Shown piece after piece: positions 47,663 through 58,546 of a DNA stretch of 64,000 bases; the stretch's first letter is position 1; every line of letters starts with the position of its first letter. Below the pieces are notes generated by a model. It was given only the letters and a program-made list of their open reading frames with translations, was not told where the DNA came from and made no database searches. This stretch comes from Holothuria scabra (lineage: Eukaryota; Echinodermata; Holothuroidea; Aspidochirotida; Holothuriidae): contig CM074179.1 of the NCBI GenBank assembly GCA_037179385.1, positions 3,534,001-3,598,000 of the forward strand, in the 5' to 3' direction. The position numbers and the translations under genes were made by a program.

Positions 47663-49508
47663 CTATAGGAGGGAAGAAAAAGAAAGGTTTACATGACGTT
47701 GGAGGTTAAACTACGCAGGTTCTACATGGAACGACCTCCTTGAAAGGCTGGTAGAACCATGTTGCAGTGAAACATCATTTCGTTTCCAGCGGCCTGTACC
47801 AATTACCTCACATGAGACCACCGACTTCCTATAATGGACTGGATCACGTAACCTAAACGAACCCAATCCAGAGAACCGAAAAAGGCATAACCAACATGGT
47901 GGCCGCGGAAATCTAATTATATGTTTGATTTGACGAAGACTCTGCAACCGTACGGTAACTTTCCAAAAAAATATATATACTCGAATGGGAAAACGTCCTC
48001 TTCCTTCAGTTAAAACGGTATGTCACAGACAGCAGGATTCAGTAGTCCGTTTTTAAGAAGTAACATGAGTGTTCATGATACTGACATAAAAGTTTGTTTG
48101 AACGTAGAACCCGTTTTACCTCAGTTTTATAAGAATTAGTCCCGAAGTAACAAGTAGTTCAGCCTCTTAATACCGGGCTACGTATGCCTCGAGTACCGCC
48201 TAGTGATCTTTGATCGTTCTCGGACTTTCTCAATCGGATCGGAATCCAAACGTCTAATTTACTAGGCCCATTGAAGTAACACCGATGAATCTTTAAACGT
48301 GCTTAGGAACTAAACACTTATTTTGCCAATACTTAATTTGTAAACACTTTTAAATTCTTAAAACATGTTAAGCAAACATACACTAAGTATTTAGCGATTA
48401 ACCGTGTTTTAAAACCAATTGTTTAGGAATAGCACACGTGTATTTAACATTAAACATGCCAACTTTCCAATGTGGGGGCAAAACGTGTTTTGGAAAGCCT
48501 TTAATTCTTAAACATCTTTTGAAAGTGTACGGCATGTTTAGTGCGCCATCTATCCAGGGTTCTAAGCCCCAAAACCACACCCGTGGCTACGCCACTGCAT
48601 CTATCGATGTTTGTGAATATGTGCATTTTTTTCTGGTCCATTAATATGGTATCGTACGTGCTTCCATCAAGTTTAATACGGCCAAATGTGTGACAAATTG
48701 ACTGTACGCAGTAGGCTATAGTACGAGTAGTATACAGTCATGTTCAGGTCGGGGGTGGGGATATTGGGGGTTCATCCACCCCCCCCCCCCCGTCGGGGAA
48801 CGATTGCTCCCGATCGGGGAAGGCGGCCGGTTTCATTGGGGAGACCTACAAAATAAAAAATAAAAAAACACCTTCAAGAATTAAAGTTACTGGACGTGCG
48901 ATTTGGACGTATTTATTGTTTGGAAATGCTATTTCAATAAATAGGCCCATATCATTTTCAATCACTTCTCTGTAGCTCTGTTGTACCTTATTCCATGTAC
49001 CTTTTCCTATCTCCTCCCGTCGGGGAAGGACTGCATTTTTTCGGGGAGGACCAAAAATGAAAAACGTAAAGGACTAAAGTTACTGGATGGATGATCATGA
49101 ACTGTTTTTTTTTTTCTTTTCTTCTTCGTCTTCTGTTTTATTCTTTAAGAACTTTTTCCTTTTGCAACTCTATTTTAATGCGTATCTGAATCGGTGTTAA
49201 TCACTTCTTACTAGCTCTGCTATGAAGAAGTGATTAACACCTCTTCATCCCATCTTCAGTCCGTGCGTGTAAGGTCATGCCCCCGTCGGCGAAGACTGCC
49301 CTCCCCTGTTGATGAAAAAATACAGTTTTGTCGTGGAGCCTTCATCCACAGGCCCACGATATAAGATGTGCGGGGCTTGATAAGCTTAGACAGCCGGACG
49401 ATCTTTTTTATTTGGCTCATTAGAAGACCAGATTCTAGAAGGAAATTTACAACTGGAAGTTCCTTACAAAAACGGACGAGAAACGTTCATGTGCATGCAC
49501 TGCCCAAC
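47663..49508. other. Intron sequence, no further gene
   Basis: Contains GTGGCTACGCCACTG (48583-48597), which looks like a lone hAT right end, and a run of TTAAGCAAAC- and TTTAAACA-like words (48270-48550) with a relative at 50700-50950. A C run lies at 48779-48790. Confidence 0.4.
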
Positions 49509-49548
49509 CAAGGAGTTGTTAGAGAGGAGCTGCTCTAGCAACTCCCTG
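49509..49548. mobile_element. 40-bp palindromic micro-insertion
   Basis: CAAGGAGTTG and its inverse CAACTCCCTG flank a TTAGAG...CTCTAG inner stem. The flanking heptamers GCCCAAC (49502-49508) and GTCCAAT (49549-49555) match at 5 of 7. It belongs to the same family as 35809-35836 and 54445-54470. Confidence 0.5.
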
Positions 49549-49899
49549 GTCCAATGGTCCGCATCATCTGGCCTGCCTCGACAGCCGAATTCTAGCAACG
49601 GTATATGAAAATTGGCCATGTTTTCAGCTACACATAATGATAAACAGTAGTTTGAGAATGATGTCTCCCCACAAGTCACTTGAAGCCACCTTGTAACGTT
49701 ACATTATTTTCAAATACGTTGGAAGTTAAATCCATGATTGTCTGCATTTTGGGCAGTCACGTCGAAAATTTCATCTATTTAGTGGACCTTGCAATTGAAT
49801 ACAACGAATTAGATTCTTAATAGACTCAAAAACATTAGTATGTTTTCAATTCCGTTGCATAGTTCCCCCGAAAAGAGGCAAGACCATTACATCTAATTG

Positions 49900-50350
49900 T
49901 AGCAGTACCTTTTATCTGGTAATTCAGCAAGTTGGATTTTTTCCTATTGAAGTGAAACTTTCATTTCAAAGGAAAGCTCAAAATAACAACTGCTTCATTT
50001 CTAGCTACAAGTTTGGGAAACGCCATTTCCTGCTGTCTGAGGGGTCATAGTTTTAAACAATTTTCTGTACGCACGGCGCCGTCTGATGGTGGCGCTCCTC
50101 TTAGAGAGTGTTTTGGTCGAACAGATTACTTAACAGAACAATGCATGACTTCAAATAACTCTTCGTTTTGGAGCAGTATTATGAAGTGAATTTTTTTGGG
50201 GGGAAGAAAGCTCACCAAAGATAACTTCTTGATTTCTAGTAACGAGCCCGAGAAATGTCATTTCCTGCTGTCTCGGGGTTCCCAATTTTCAAACATTCCT
50301 GTGAGCTCCACTAAGATAGACTTTCGAACAGGGAGGGGGTGGGGGAGATT
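49900..50350 (+). repeat. Dispersed repeat A, full copy plus partial tandem copy
   Basis: TTTTATCTGGTAATTCAGC, GCTCAAAATAACAACTGCTT, CGCCATTTCCTGCTGTCTGA and TGATGGTGGCGCTCC occur in the same order as at 4820-5040. A second diverged piece (TGTCATTTCCTGCTGTCTCG) follows at 50256-50340. Confidence 0.65.
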
Positions 50351-53186
50351 TTCCAATATGGTCCTACGGCCTGAATCTTCATGATGATAGTGTCGGTAAA
50401 CCCCCACAAAACTACAGATCAACACTACCTGATTTTTCTCATAAGAAGGTAAGATTCTTCCATAAAACCCCCAAATCTGTCATAAAAATTACAATTTTTT
50501 ACAGAAAAATCTTCATATTGGTAACAAAAAATTTTCCAATTTCGATGGAAAGTCCTAACACTAAATTAGGCTATGTACAAACAGTTCAATGCTTGATCAA
50601 AATCAGGGGTCTTCAGTTGCGTATGTTTTAGCGTTTAAGATGTCCGTAAACCCCAATTAAAAATGCATTATTGTATGAATTCAAATGACATGGTTTGTAC
50701 CGAAGCTTTTATGTTTCTTCTAACACTCTAAGAAGGTATTTAGGAATTAAATTATTTTCTAAGCACTATGGTACACCCTTTTTGTAAATATTTTAAGTAA
50801 TCAACAAGCGCTTCTTATTCCAAAACATTTCGTTTGTACACAAGCTCAATGCTAAACATTAAGTATTGCACTCCTAAACATGTTTAGAATCAAAACGTGT
50901 CTATAAATTGAGGCAAAATAAGTGTTTCATTGCTAAGCAAGTCTTTTACAGTGTAGGTTATTGCAAGTTGGCGTCATTGCCTATAACAAAAGGTCAAACA
51001 TTAAAGTTAGGAGGTCTATGCCGTTATGAAAATGTTCACTTTGCATATGCAATCCCTGTGAAATCCCAATTTTACGGATTAAGTGCCGTTCACGACATGA
51101 CGGTAACCATTACTTCCATGTTCAGACAGAATCATACACTGTTAAAAGTTGCTGTAAATTTACGAAACAAAACTTTAATAGGTCAATTATAGTTCCAGCA
51201 AGATTCTGGCAAATAGTTGCCACAAATTCTCAATAATGTTTGTACAGGCCACCGACATGTACCGTGAACACGCAACATCTGCCCTATTGAGAGTGTTCTG
51301 ATCAGGGAGTTGCCACTAGACACAATCGAGCCGTCTATGCTCACGAAGGTGCCTTGAACGTTAAAGCAGGAAAATAGAATTGTGTCTGGAACAAGATGGG
51401 TTTATGGAAACTGTGGGAGTGCTCAAACAGTGCCAAAGCTTAACTATTTTTCAAAATATATCCTATAACTAGGCATGTTTCTGGAGCTCTGTTTGCATCA
51501 GTGACTTCACCCTTGAGCTAAATTATCTGGTCCTGCAGAGTTCCTGTCAAAAATAACTACTTAACAGTAGTGATTTTCCTCTACCCTGTTCTAATGTTTT
51601 CGTCGCCAAACCAGGATTTTGTCTACCAGCTTTTTTCTCAATCTTATTATTCAGTGTGGTGTGATAGCACTTTCTGGTGTAACATTGTACATAATTTTGT
51701 ATTGTTGTCTGTAACTGAAAATGATCGAGGTTACATCGAAAATTGAATGAATCAAGAGAGAATGATGAAATTGAGAGTGTTTGTCGCTTTTACTAGCTTG
51801 GCGCTGTTTTATATTAGAGTCGGAATGGCTAAGTACTATCCACCCTCCTACTGTCTCGACGATGACTCTATGGCAGGTCAATACATTTCGCTGAAATTCT
51901 AGTCTTAGTACAGAAGCAAGTTCACTGCCCAGAATCTTCAGTTCTGTATCATACTGAAGTGTAAAATCCATACATGCTACGATACACTCTTAAAACAGCT
52001 GAGTGAACATAGCACGTGCTGAATTGTTGAGGAAGAAAATTGTTAACGGTTGCGCAAATCGTCATGATTTCCCCAATTTATATGGTAAAAAGATTTCCCA
52101 ATAAATTTAGAGATGCTTGCTCCAAAATTTGGCCTGTGCTATGTTTCTCCAACATTGAGTTACGTATTTTGTGCTCAACTGTACTCAGAGTGTATGGTTT
52201 TAGATATATTTTAAGGGTACAGTAGCTGGAGGTGTAACTGGACAACGATTTTCTTCTGAGCTCATGTATTTCTACGTCATCACTAGTTACACAACATTTC
52301 GCGCAATTCTGAGAGCTAGAAATTTTCTTGGGGCTGATGAGCCATAAACTCCTGGAATAGCCCTTGTCTTGGTTACCCTTCCTTTCATTTGGGCAAAATC
52401 TGTTCCAACGATGTTCGTGCGATATACATGCACGTTTTCACGTAGCAAAGAGGTGTCAGAGGAATCCCTGTTATTTTCGTCCCTATAAGGTCAAAAGTAC
52501 CTTATAAATGCATCTTAGGAGGGAGTTTTCTAACAACTCTCTTATTTTAGCAAGCTTTACTCTCCCTGAACTATATTTCGCCTTGTAGGCTACCAACTGA
52601 ACCTCGTCTGGCTCCATAGAGAAGTAATACGCAGAGTTTTCTTTTTCTGGAGCCATATAAGACTGTAGACAAGTTAAACACCGAATTCGTTTTTCTCTGA
52701 TGTTTACCTCTGTTAACCTTACACGTTACTTGTTTTGGGGCCCCTGTTTAATGATGACAAACCCGTTGACCGATTACCAATCGCGGGTGTTGGAAATCAT
52801 TACGCAGTAACATTTATATCTTACCAGCCAGACACTTGTTGATTTAAGAAGACATTGGTTCTATATCAGGATGGTTGAAATAACGTTTAGTTATATTTCA
52901 TTAAAGAGGGAAAGCAGTAGCCCAAACTTCATGTTAAAGCATCACTACTACTATATATATTTCAGATACAAACCTACTCTGATTAGGTGACATGTAGCTT
53001 ACAGTATATGTTTCTATATATTCACACTGAAAAATTGTTCAGCTATAAATTCTGCATCTTAACTTAATTAAATACGAAAGGTTCAATCCACAGGAGACGG
53101 TCAATATGACGAGTTAGAATTATGGAACTGAAAACTGCCTTTGAGTTTAAGATCTACATCATGATATGCTGATTTTACAAGTTTTA
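50351..53186. other. Intron sequence, no further gene
   Basis: CAGGGAGTTGCCA at 51303 is a lone end of the palindromic micro-insertion family. ATACACTCTTAAAAC at 51982 is a lone end like that of 53528-54770. The ORFs at 50908-51192 and 51651-51971 show no recognisable motif. Confidence 0.4.
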
Positions 53187-53340
53187 AAGAGGCTCATTGA
53201 GACGATATGGATGACTTAATGAGAATCTTAAAGGGTCACTACCACATAACAACAAAGTTTTGACTCATAAAACAGTTATTTGTATGTGCGATATGGTGAT
53301 TATCTAAAATTGACTATTTGTCATTGATATGTGAAGAAAA
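53187..53340. mobile_element. Truncated relative of the 45712-46064 MITE
   Basis: AGAGGCTCATTGAGACG begins the copy (TA at 53185-53186). AAACAGTTATTTGTATGTGC, GATTATCTAAAATTGAC and TATGTGAAGAAAAC follow in the same order as in 45712-46064. It stops about 20 bp from the donor of the exon at 53361-53519. Confidence 0.7.
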
Positions 53341-53360
53341 CTTCAGAATAACAAACTTGC

Positions 53361-53519
53361 CGACGAGATAAGCAACCGCCGTCTGAGCGCTGAAAACACA
53401 TCCGATGACATAATAGTGACTTTGGAAAGTGCTGACCGTTTCCTCCAAGATGACTCCGTAAGATTTCAAAATTCCGTCCATTAAAAATTTGAAGAAAAAT
53501 CTCTCCACGAATGCGCGGA
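53361..53519 (-). CDS. MCT-like transporter, first visible exon (TM1-TM2)
   Basis: The peptide RFFFKFLMDGILKSYGVILE reads as the end of TM1, followed by the conserved [D]G...S[FY]GV...E. After it, TFQSHYYVIGCVFSAQTAVA and YLV give TM2. The joined next exon gives LV-A-P-F-A, matching the usual GPLA. The donor is CTCGTCG|GCAAGT, a GC donor with an otherwise ideal consensus. Nearby GT dinucleotides would break the phase. The 5' boundary is inferred: AG at 53521-53520 gives phase 2 and places the DGGWGW-type motif on an upstream exon, which I cannot find in the window. Alternatively, translation could start at the ATG near 53478. The inverted MITE end lies 6 bp upstream of that AG. Confidence 0.72.
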
Positions 53520-53527
53520 CTTTACTA

Positions 53528-54770
53528 CACTCTTAAAACGTTGGGTAAAATATCCGTTGGTTAAAGAAGTTTATGAAATGTGTTGGTAAAACTTTGCCCA
53601 ACTTTGGGGCTAATTGATGCACTGTTTAAACGCTGGGCAAAGTTTTGTTGAGTAAAAGTAATTGCCTAAGTGTTGGTCAATCTTTGCTCACAAAATGGTT
53701 AAATTTCGCCTTCCATGCACGCGTATACTGTAATACCCAACTGACTGGTCAAAATGACGATAAGATTTTATTCTACAGTTGAGCATATTTTCCCTTTACC
53801 CACTTGTTGGGTAATTTTTTGCCAATTTGTTGGGTATATTATTGGTTGCAGTGGTTTCACCAAACAACAGTACACTTGACCCGATTTGTTTCACAATTCT
53901 TCTCATAATCAGACATGGTACCATAACCTGAAAATTCTCTTTGGCATCTTTTATATTGGCCAAACAGCTAAACTCGTACATTATTTTAGACCATGAAATC
54001 GATCTCTATTTCCATAAAATTCTTTAAATAGTACTACGAACTAGAACACATTTGAATGAGATTCCATGATTCGTATTTGGCGCAAAACTGCTATCCAATG
54101 AGAGGTTAGGATCTGGGATATTCTCTTTCACGTCCGAATGAGCATTTATATGTTATTATTCGAAAGATTTCGGCATAACAAGAAACCTGTCTCATAGCCA
54201 TGATAACAGTGTATGAGAGCTACGGACCAGTGAATTCTCATGCTGCCCTTGTGTTCATATTTATGCATTGATGAAACTACAAGACTTCATCACATCATTT
54301 ACACACATCATTTTACAGTGCCTTTTAAAAATACAGTGCCTTTTAAAAATGATAGTTTTGGACGTACTTATACGGAACTCAGTGACAAACCAAATAGGTT
54401 ATTAAGCCAGGGTTTTTAAACTAGGGCCGATGGGTTGCCATAACCAGGGAGCTGCAGTGGCAGCTCCCTGCCATAACCTACAATCTAACATGTAAAGAAA
54501 GCACCAACGGTTAAGGAAAAGATGATTAACATATAACCAACATTTGGTTAATGCATTTGCCCAACAGCTTAATAAAAGAAGTGCCCAACAAGTGGGTATA
54601 TTTTTAAATGCTAATTTACCAAACAGTTGGGTAATCTCCTGCCCAACAGTTGGGTTCAAACTTTACCAAATTTGGTTGGTTAAAGTTTTGCCCAACTGTT
54701 TAGGTTGTTGAATAGATGCCCAGTGTTGGTCAAAAAGTTGGGCAAAATTTGCCCACTTTTTTTAAGAGTG
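53528..54770. mobile_element. 1243-bp TA-inserting MITE next to a transporter exon
   Basis: The ends CACTCTTAAAACGTTGGG and, inverted, CACTCTTAAAAAAAGTGGGC have TA directly outside on both sides (53526-53527 and 54771-54772). Subterminal TTGGGCAAA/TTTGCCCAA words recur many times at both ends (53598-53660, 54540-54740), a common layout for non-autonomous Tc1/mariner-like elements. No transposase is present. A 26-bp palindromic micro-insertion sits inside at 54445-54470. Confidence 0.8.
54445..54470. mobile_element. 26-bp palindromic micro-insertion with exact 7-bp duplication
   Basis: CAGGGAGCTGCAGTGGCAGC plus TCCCTG is a near-perfect palindrome. It is flanked by CCATAAC on both sides (54438-54444 and 54471-54477). 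It is nested in the 1243-bp MITE. Confidence 0.75.
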
Positions 54771-54772
54771 TA

Positions 54773-56181
54773 GCATTGACAGCCATTGCGTATTTGTTAT
54801 CAAAATGCCTGTGTTCATTTATGCGATGAACCGTTCCACACGCTGCTAAGGAGACGAGACGAAAAGTGCTCATGAAACTCGTGGTTGCGTGAACCAATCA
54901 TGTGTGGGCTTCAGCTAACTGGGCAAGGTCGCTGCTCTATATCTACAGATCCGACACCGGTACTTAGGGTTTTGTGCAAAAGGTGTTGCTACCGCAACGA
55001 TCAGGGGGAAGGAAAGGACATCTAGACAAATTGAACCTGAGGTCAAGTAGGACTAAAACATATCGAAGCGGTTGAGTTGTGTTACAAAGGGGTTGGAGAA
55101 ACTGGATTCTTTTGTGGAAGAAGACGACCTAGTTTGATTGGGCCAGCTCATAATGCTTCAATGCTACCCCAATCACCCTTTTTTAAGATATTACCCATGT
55201 GCATTTCAAATTCAACTCGAGGGTAATTAAAGATACCGGCTGAGAATGCGCACTATCCTAAACAGAGAATTAATGTCAAGATTAGTAAAATAAATGATTT
55301 GAGATTTGGGAAGCAGTACTACATACGCTAAAAGCAAAAGAGGAAACGTATTCACTCTTTACTAAAGTGAAATGTGTAAAATCCGCTCCATAAGAATGTT
55401 TATTCACGACAAAAAGCAGATGCGTAGCCAGGATTGTGTAATGGGGAGGGTTTTGGTGTCATGGGGGGGGGGGGGGTAGGCACGGCATAAGGGAAAAGTC
55501 TAAGGATAGAGAGAAAAAACCTTACAGTTTTTTTTTTTTTTTTTTTGCATTGCAAGGTTGGTTCATGGGGGGGGGGGGTTCTGGCCCCCAAAACCACCCC
55601 CTGGCTACGCCACTTTCAAGAAGTGTGGATTTTTTCTCAGTAGAGGAGTGGAAATTTGCTCTGTAACGGAACGCCTGCAATGTCACCAGCCTCTGAAAGA
55701 GTGATTCATGAAGACACTCCATCAAGAGTAAAATTTCGGTCTTTTGGAATGAATTTCACTGGTCGTCGGGGTGAATTGACACTCTGGAGGTGCTTATTCA
55801 CACTTTTCACTATAGATTGCAGAGTGAATATGCATAAGTTCAGTCGTTTGCTTTTTAGGGTGTACGCAACTTCACATTGGTACTAGACTATAGGCGAGGC
55901 AAAATTATTCGCATTGAACGTAAGCATGATATTTGTGGACATGCAGGAATGTTCAGTATTGTACGGGTATTCCATTAACATGGGATTTGAAAAGAAAACA
56001 ATTAAGCAGCATGTTCCTTTCAAAGTGTACCGTGCCTCAAATAAAAAAAAAAATAAAAAATATATATAAAGACCAAGCAAAATGAATTCTAACGGTCCAC
56101 ACCATCTTCATAGGACATTCCTGAGTTGAGATATAAAATGTTGAGGTTTATTCAGTTAACCTATAACGTATATTTCACAAT
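54773..56181. other. No recognisable gene
   Basis: Upstream flank of the transporter's first visible exon. I searched the minus strand here for a DGGWGW-type coding block and saw none. A stretch at 55690-55870 resembles the ACTCTT-ended repeats at 23455-23690. Confidence 0.45.
55417..55615. mobile_element. hAT-like MITE, 199 bp
   Basis: The ends CAGATGCGTAGCCAGG and, inverted, AAGTGGCGTAGCCAGG match at 13 of 16. The flanking octamers ACAAAAAG and TCAAGAAG match at 6 of 8. G runs and a T run fill the middle. Confidence 0.55.
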
Positions 56182-56435
56182 AATCAAACAATTTAAACGA
56201 ACTATTGGTGAAGTTTGATAATGATTCTATCGAATCACTGTGCAAGCGTGAAGGAATTACGTGAGAGCGCGCCACTGACTACAGCCTCGTTTTTCATAGG
56301 AAACGTTTCCGTCTGTACACCAAGGGTGGCTGACATGCAAACAAATTGGGTGGGCACGTAATTTTTTCACGCTTGCATAGTGATTCGATAGAATCATTTT
56401 CAAACTTCACTTATAGTTCGTTTAATTGTTTGATT
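56182..56435. repeat. Inverted repeat just past the DIRS recombinase
   Basis: The arms 56182-56250 and 56368-56435 are complementary for about 68 bp with few mismatches (GATTCTATCGAATCAC, GCAAGCGTG, AACTATtgGTGAAGTTTG). It lies about 140 bp beyond the recombinase stop. DIRS elements carry inverted terminal and internal complementary regions (established knowledge), but an unrelated foldback MITE is equally possible. Confidence 0.6.
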
Positions 56436-56577
56436 TTTTCTCACACAATGCATAGCATTCAGGACATACTTGAGATTTTAAAGCAACAGATGGAAACACT
56501 TTTAAGTCTACAAATAAATGGCCACATTGTAACAACTTGAGTAACGTAGTTCGCTGGATTTATTTTCTTGCATTATT

Positions 56578-57537
56578 TCAGTAATGCATTTGTACAAGAA
56601 CTTTCTTAATAATAGGGTTCTTGCAAAACCTAGCAAACGTCTCTGCATTACTCCATCCTGCAGTTTTCATAATATCCTGCAATAGCCACATGTTTGTCAT
56701 GCATGGCTGAAGAAGCTGTCGCTCGAGTGCTATGAGCAGATGAGCTGATTTTTTTTCTATTCACTCCTGCTTCTTCTAATACTTTTCTTATCCATATACT
56801 TATTGTTTCTGTACCTACAGGTGCATGCGGTTTTTATAGCCTAAGAAAAGTTTGTTCTGGTTTCTTTAAGCCTTTGTTCGCTCTATGTAATGTTCAATCA
56901 AAGAATACACACAAACTATATCATCTTCCTTGTACTTAATAAATATAACTTTAAGATCAACTTTTCCTGGACGAGATCGCTTAATCTTGTCGGGAATATA
57001 AAAAACGAAAACATCAGGTTGCTTATCAAGGTAACCAAGATCCGAGGAACATATAGTTTGACACCTTTGTGCCGACACTAACGATAAAAGCACAGCCATT
57101 TTATGGCTTAATAACCTTAACCTCATTTGACCCCAGTTTTTTAATATAGTTGAGGACTAGTCCAACGTTCCATATTTAATCGTACTTGGACAATTGAGGT
57201 TCTCAATTCAAACACACCTTTCATGAATTTTCTTTCCTACTTCTCTCGGCTCTGAAAAGGTGGATAACCTACTCTTTGATGAATTAGTAGAGCTATAGCC
57301 GAGTCCAGCCTAAAACAGTTCAAGTAAAAAGTCCAAAACATGTTTTATAGTGGTCTGAAACGGATTAGTCTGTTTTCGACTTGAAAGAACACTGAAATAT
57401 AGCTTTTGTGTGTTAGGTCGCCATCCTTCCAAGATTATTTCTGCTGCTTTTGGCAAAAATTTCTGCTTTTGTAGGGCTGTCCCGAAACATGACAAATTGC
57501 AAGATTCAGCTTTTTGACAAATGGATGAATCTGACAA
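56578..57537 (-). pseudogene. DIRS-like tyrosine recombinase, decayed
   Basis: The N-terminal part (57537-57310) reads LPKAAEIILEGWRPNTQKLY and HVLDFLLELF, the SAM-like core-binding region. An in-frame TAG at 57311-57309 precedes GLGYSSTNSSKSRLSTF. The catalytic part (57126-56866) has LVSAQRCQTI, holding the first catalytic Arg, and SRPGK. The segment 56840-56690 in a shifted frame has KPHAPVGTETIS and SAHSTRATASSAMHD, the H-x-x-R box. After another shift, WSNAETFARFCKNP follows. Cys stands where the catalytic Tyr belongs (TGC at the codon complementing 56623-56625). Stops, at least two frameshifts and loss of the nucleophile mean that it is inactive. The frame overlaps the end of the RNase H ORF by about 100 bp, as is common in DIRS. 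Confidence 0.88.
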
Positions 57538-58348
57538 CTTCCTGGCAATGTCAACCTATCTCTCTTAAGACGAATCATGTACGGTTGAGCTATTAGCATT
57601 TCTAGAAGTGTCACAAACCAAGGTTGCGTGGTCCATAGTGGGGCTACCAAGATCCCTGTTGCTTTGTCCGCTGAAATTTTTTGAAGGCACTTTCCGACCA
57701 AACTGACGGGAGGAAATGCATAAAATTTGTAATCATTCCAATCTAAACTGAAAGCATCAAAAGCTAAGGCAGTTGGGTCGGGTTTCCAGGACACAAATAG
57801 TGGTAATTTGGCATTAAATCTACTCGCAAAAAGATCCACTCGAGGAGATCCATACACGCCTTCAATTTGGTGAAACACCTGTTCACTTAGTGACCACTCA
57901 GTTGTTGTCTGGTCCATTCTAGATAAATAATCAGGATATTCACTTTTTGCACCTGAAATATGGGCTGCAGAAATCCAAATGTTTTGCTGAATGCACCACA
58001 ACCAAATCGACTTTGCAAATGTGTAATACCTGGGGGACCTTGTACCCCACATTTTATTTTGCTGTCATATCCTAATACGGCACCCCAGCCAATATTGGAT
58101 GCATCACAGCTTAAATTATGTGAAGGTTTACTATGACCAATTGACTTACTTGCTGTGTCAATAGTTTTGATTCACCATGATCAGCATGATCAGCTCGAAA
58201 TTCACACAAAAGGCAGGTGGTACCCTTAAAGTCACCTTTTGAACTTTTCAGAGCTTTAATTTTATCTCTTTCATTTAAGAGAACGAAACAATGGACGAAA
58301 GTCGATGCCCGGAAAAATGGCCACAAGTTGGACCCTTTAAACTTCTGC
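57435..58348 (-). pseudogene. DIRS-like RNase H and C-terminal domain
   Basis: Near 58130-58060 the frame gives SCDASNIGWGAVLG, with the catalytic Asp of the RNase H first strand. The long ORF (58052-57435, 205 codons) continues with ISAAHISGAKSEYPDYLSRM and the DIRS-typical VDLFASRFNAKLPLFVSWKP, then YAFPPVSLVGKCLQKI and APLWTTQPWF. These blocks are characteristic of DIRS and related tyrosine-recombinase retroelements (established knowledge). Upstream of 58130 the frame is shifted (ERDKIKALKSSKGDFKG is readable at about 58290-58225). Sequence ends at the TA flanking the 58351-63097 insertion. Confidence 0.9.
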
Positions 58349-58350
58349 TA

Positions 58351-58546
58351 CAATCTTGGACAAAACTCGTTAGGACACCCCCACTCCCCTTCGCAATGTT
58401 GGTCATAGTCAGCCTATTCCCGGCATACATTCACTCTTTCAGCGCAACATTGGAAAGGGGAGCGGGGGAGGGGGATTCATGTAAGCCTTTGAACTGAAAT
58501 TCAAGAATATTATTGCAAAGTGTCCCAACAGTTTTGTCCAAGATTG
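58351..58546. mobile_element. 196-bp palindromic MITE, copy 1
   Basis: Starts CAATCTTGGACAAAACTCG and ends GTTTTGTCCAAGATTG, with inner inverted pieces CTCCCCTTCGCAATGTTGG and CAACATTGGAAAGGGGAG. The left flank is TA; the right flank runs into satellite unit 1 at TCTGAGAATTTCGCG. Confidence 0.85.

Noticed and set aside
51651..51971. 106-codon minus-strand ORF in the transporter's long intron
   Set aside because: No motif, no splice partners and composition like the surrounding intron. Probably chance.
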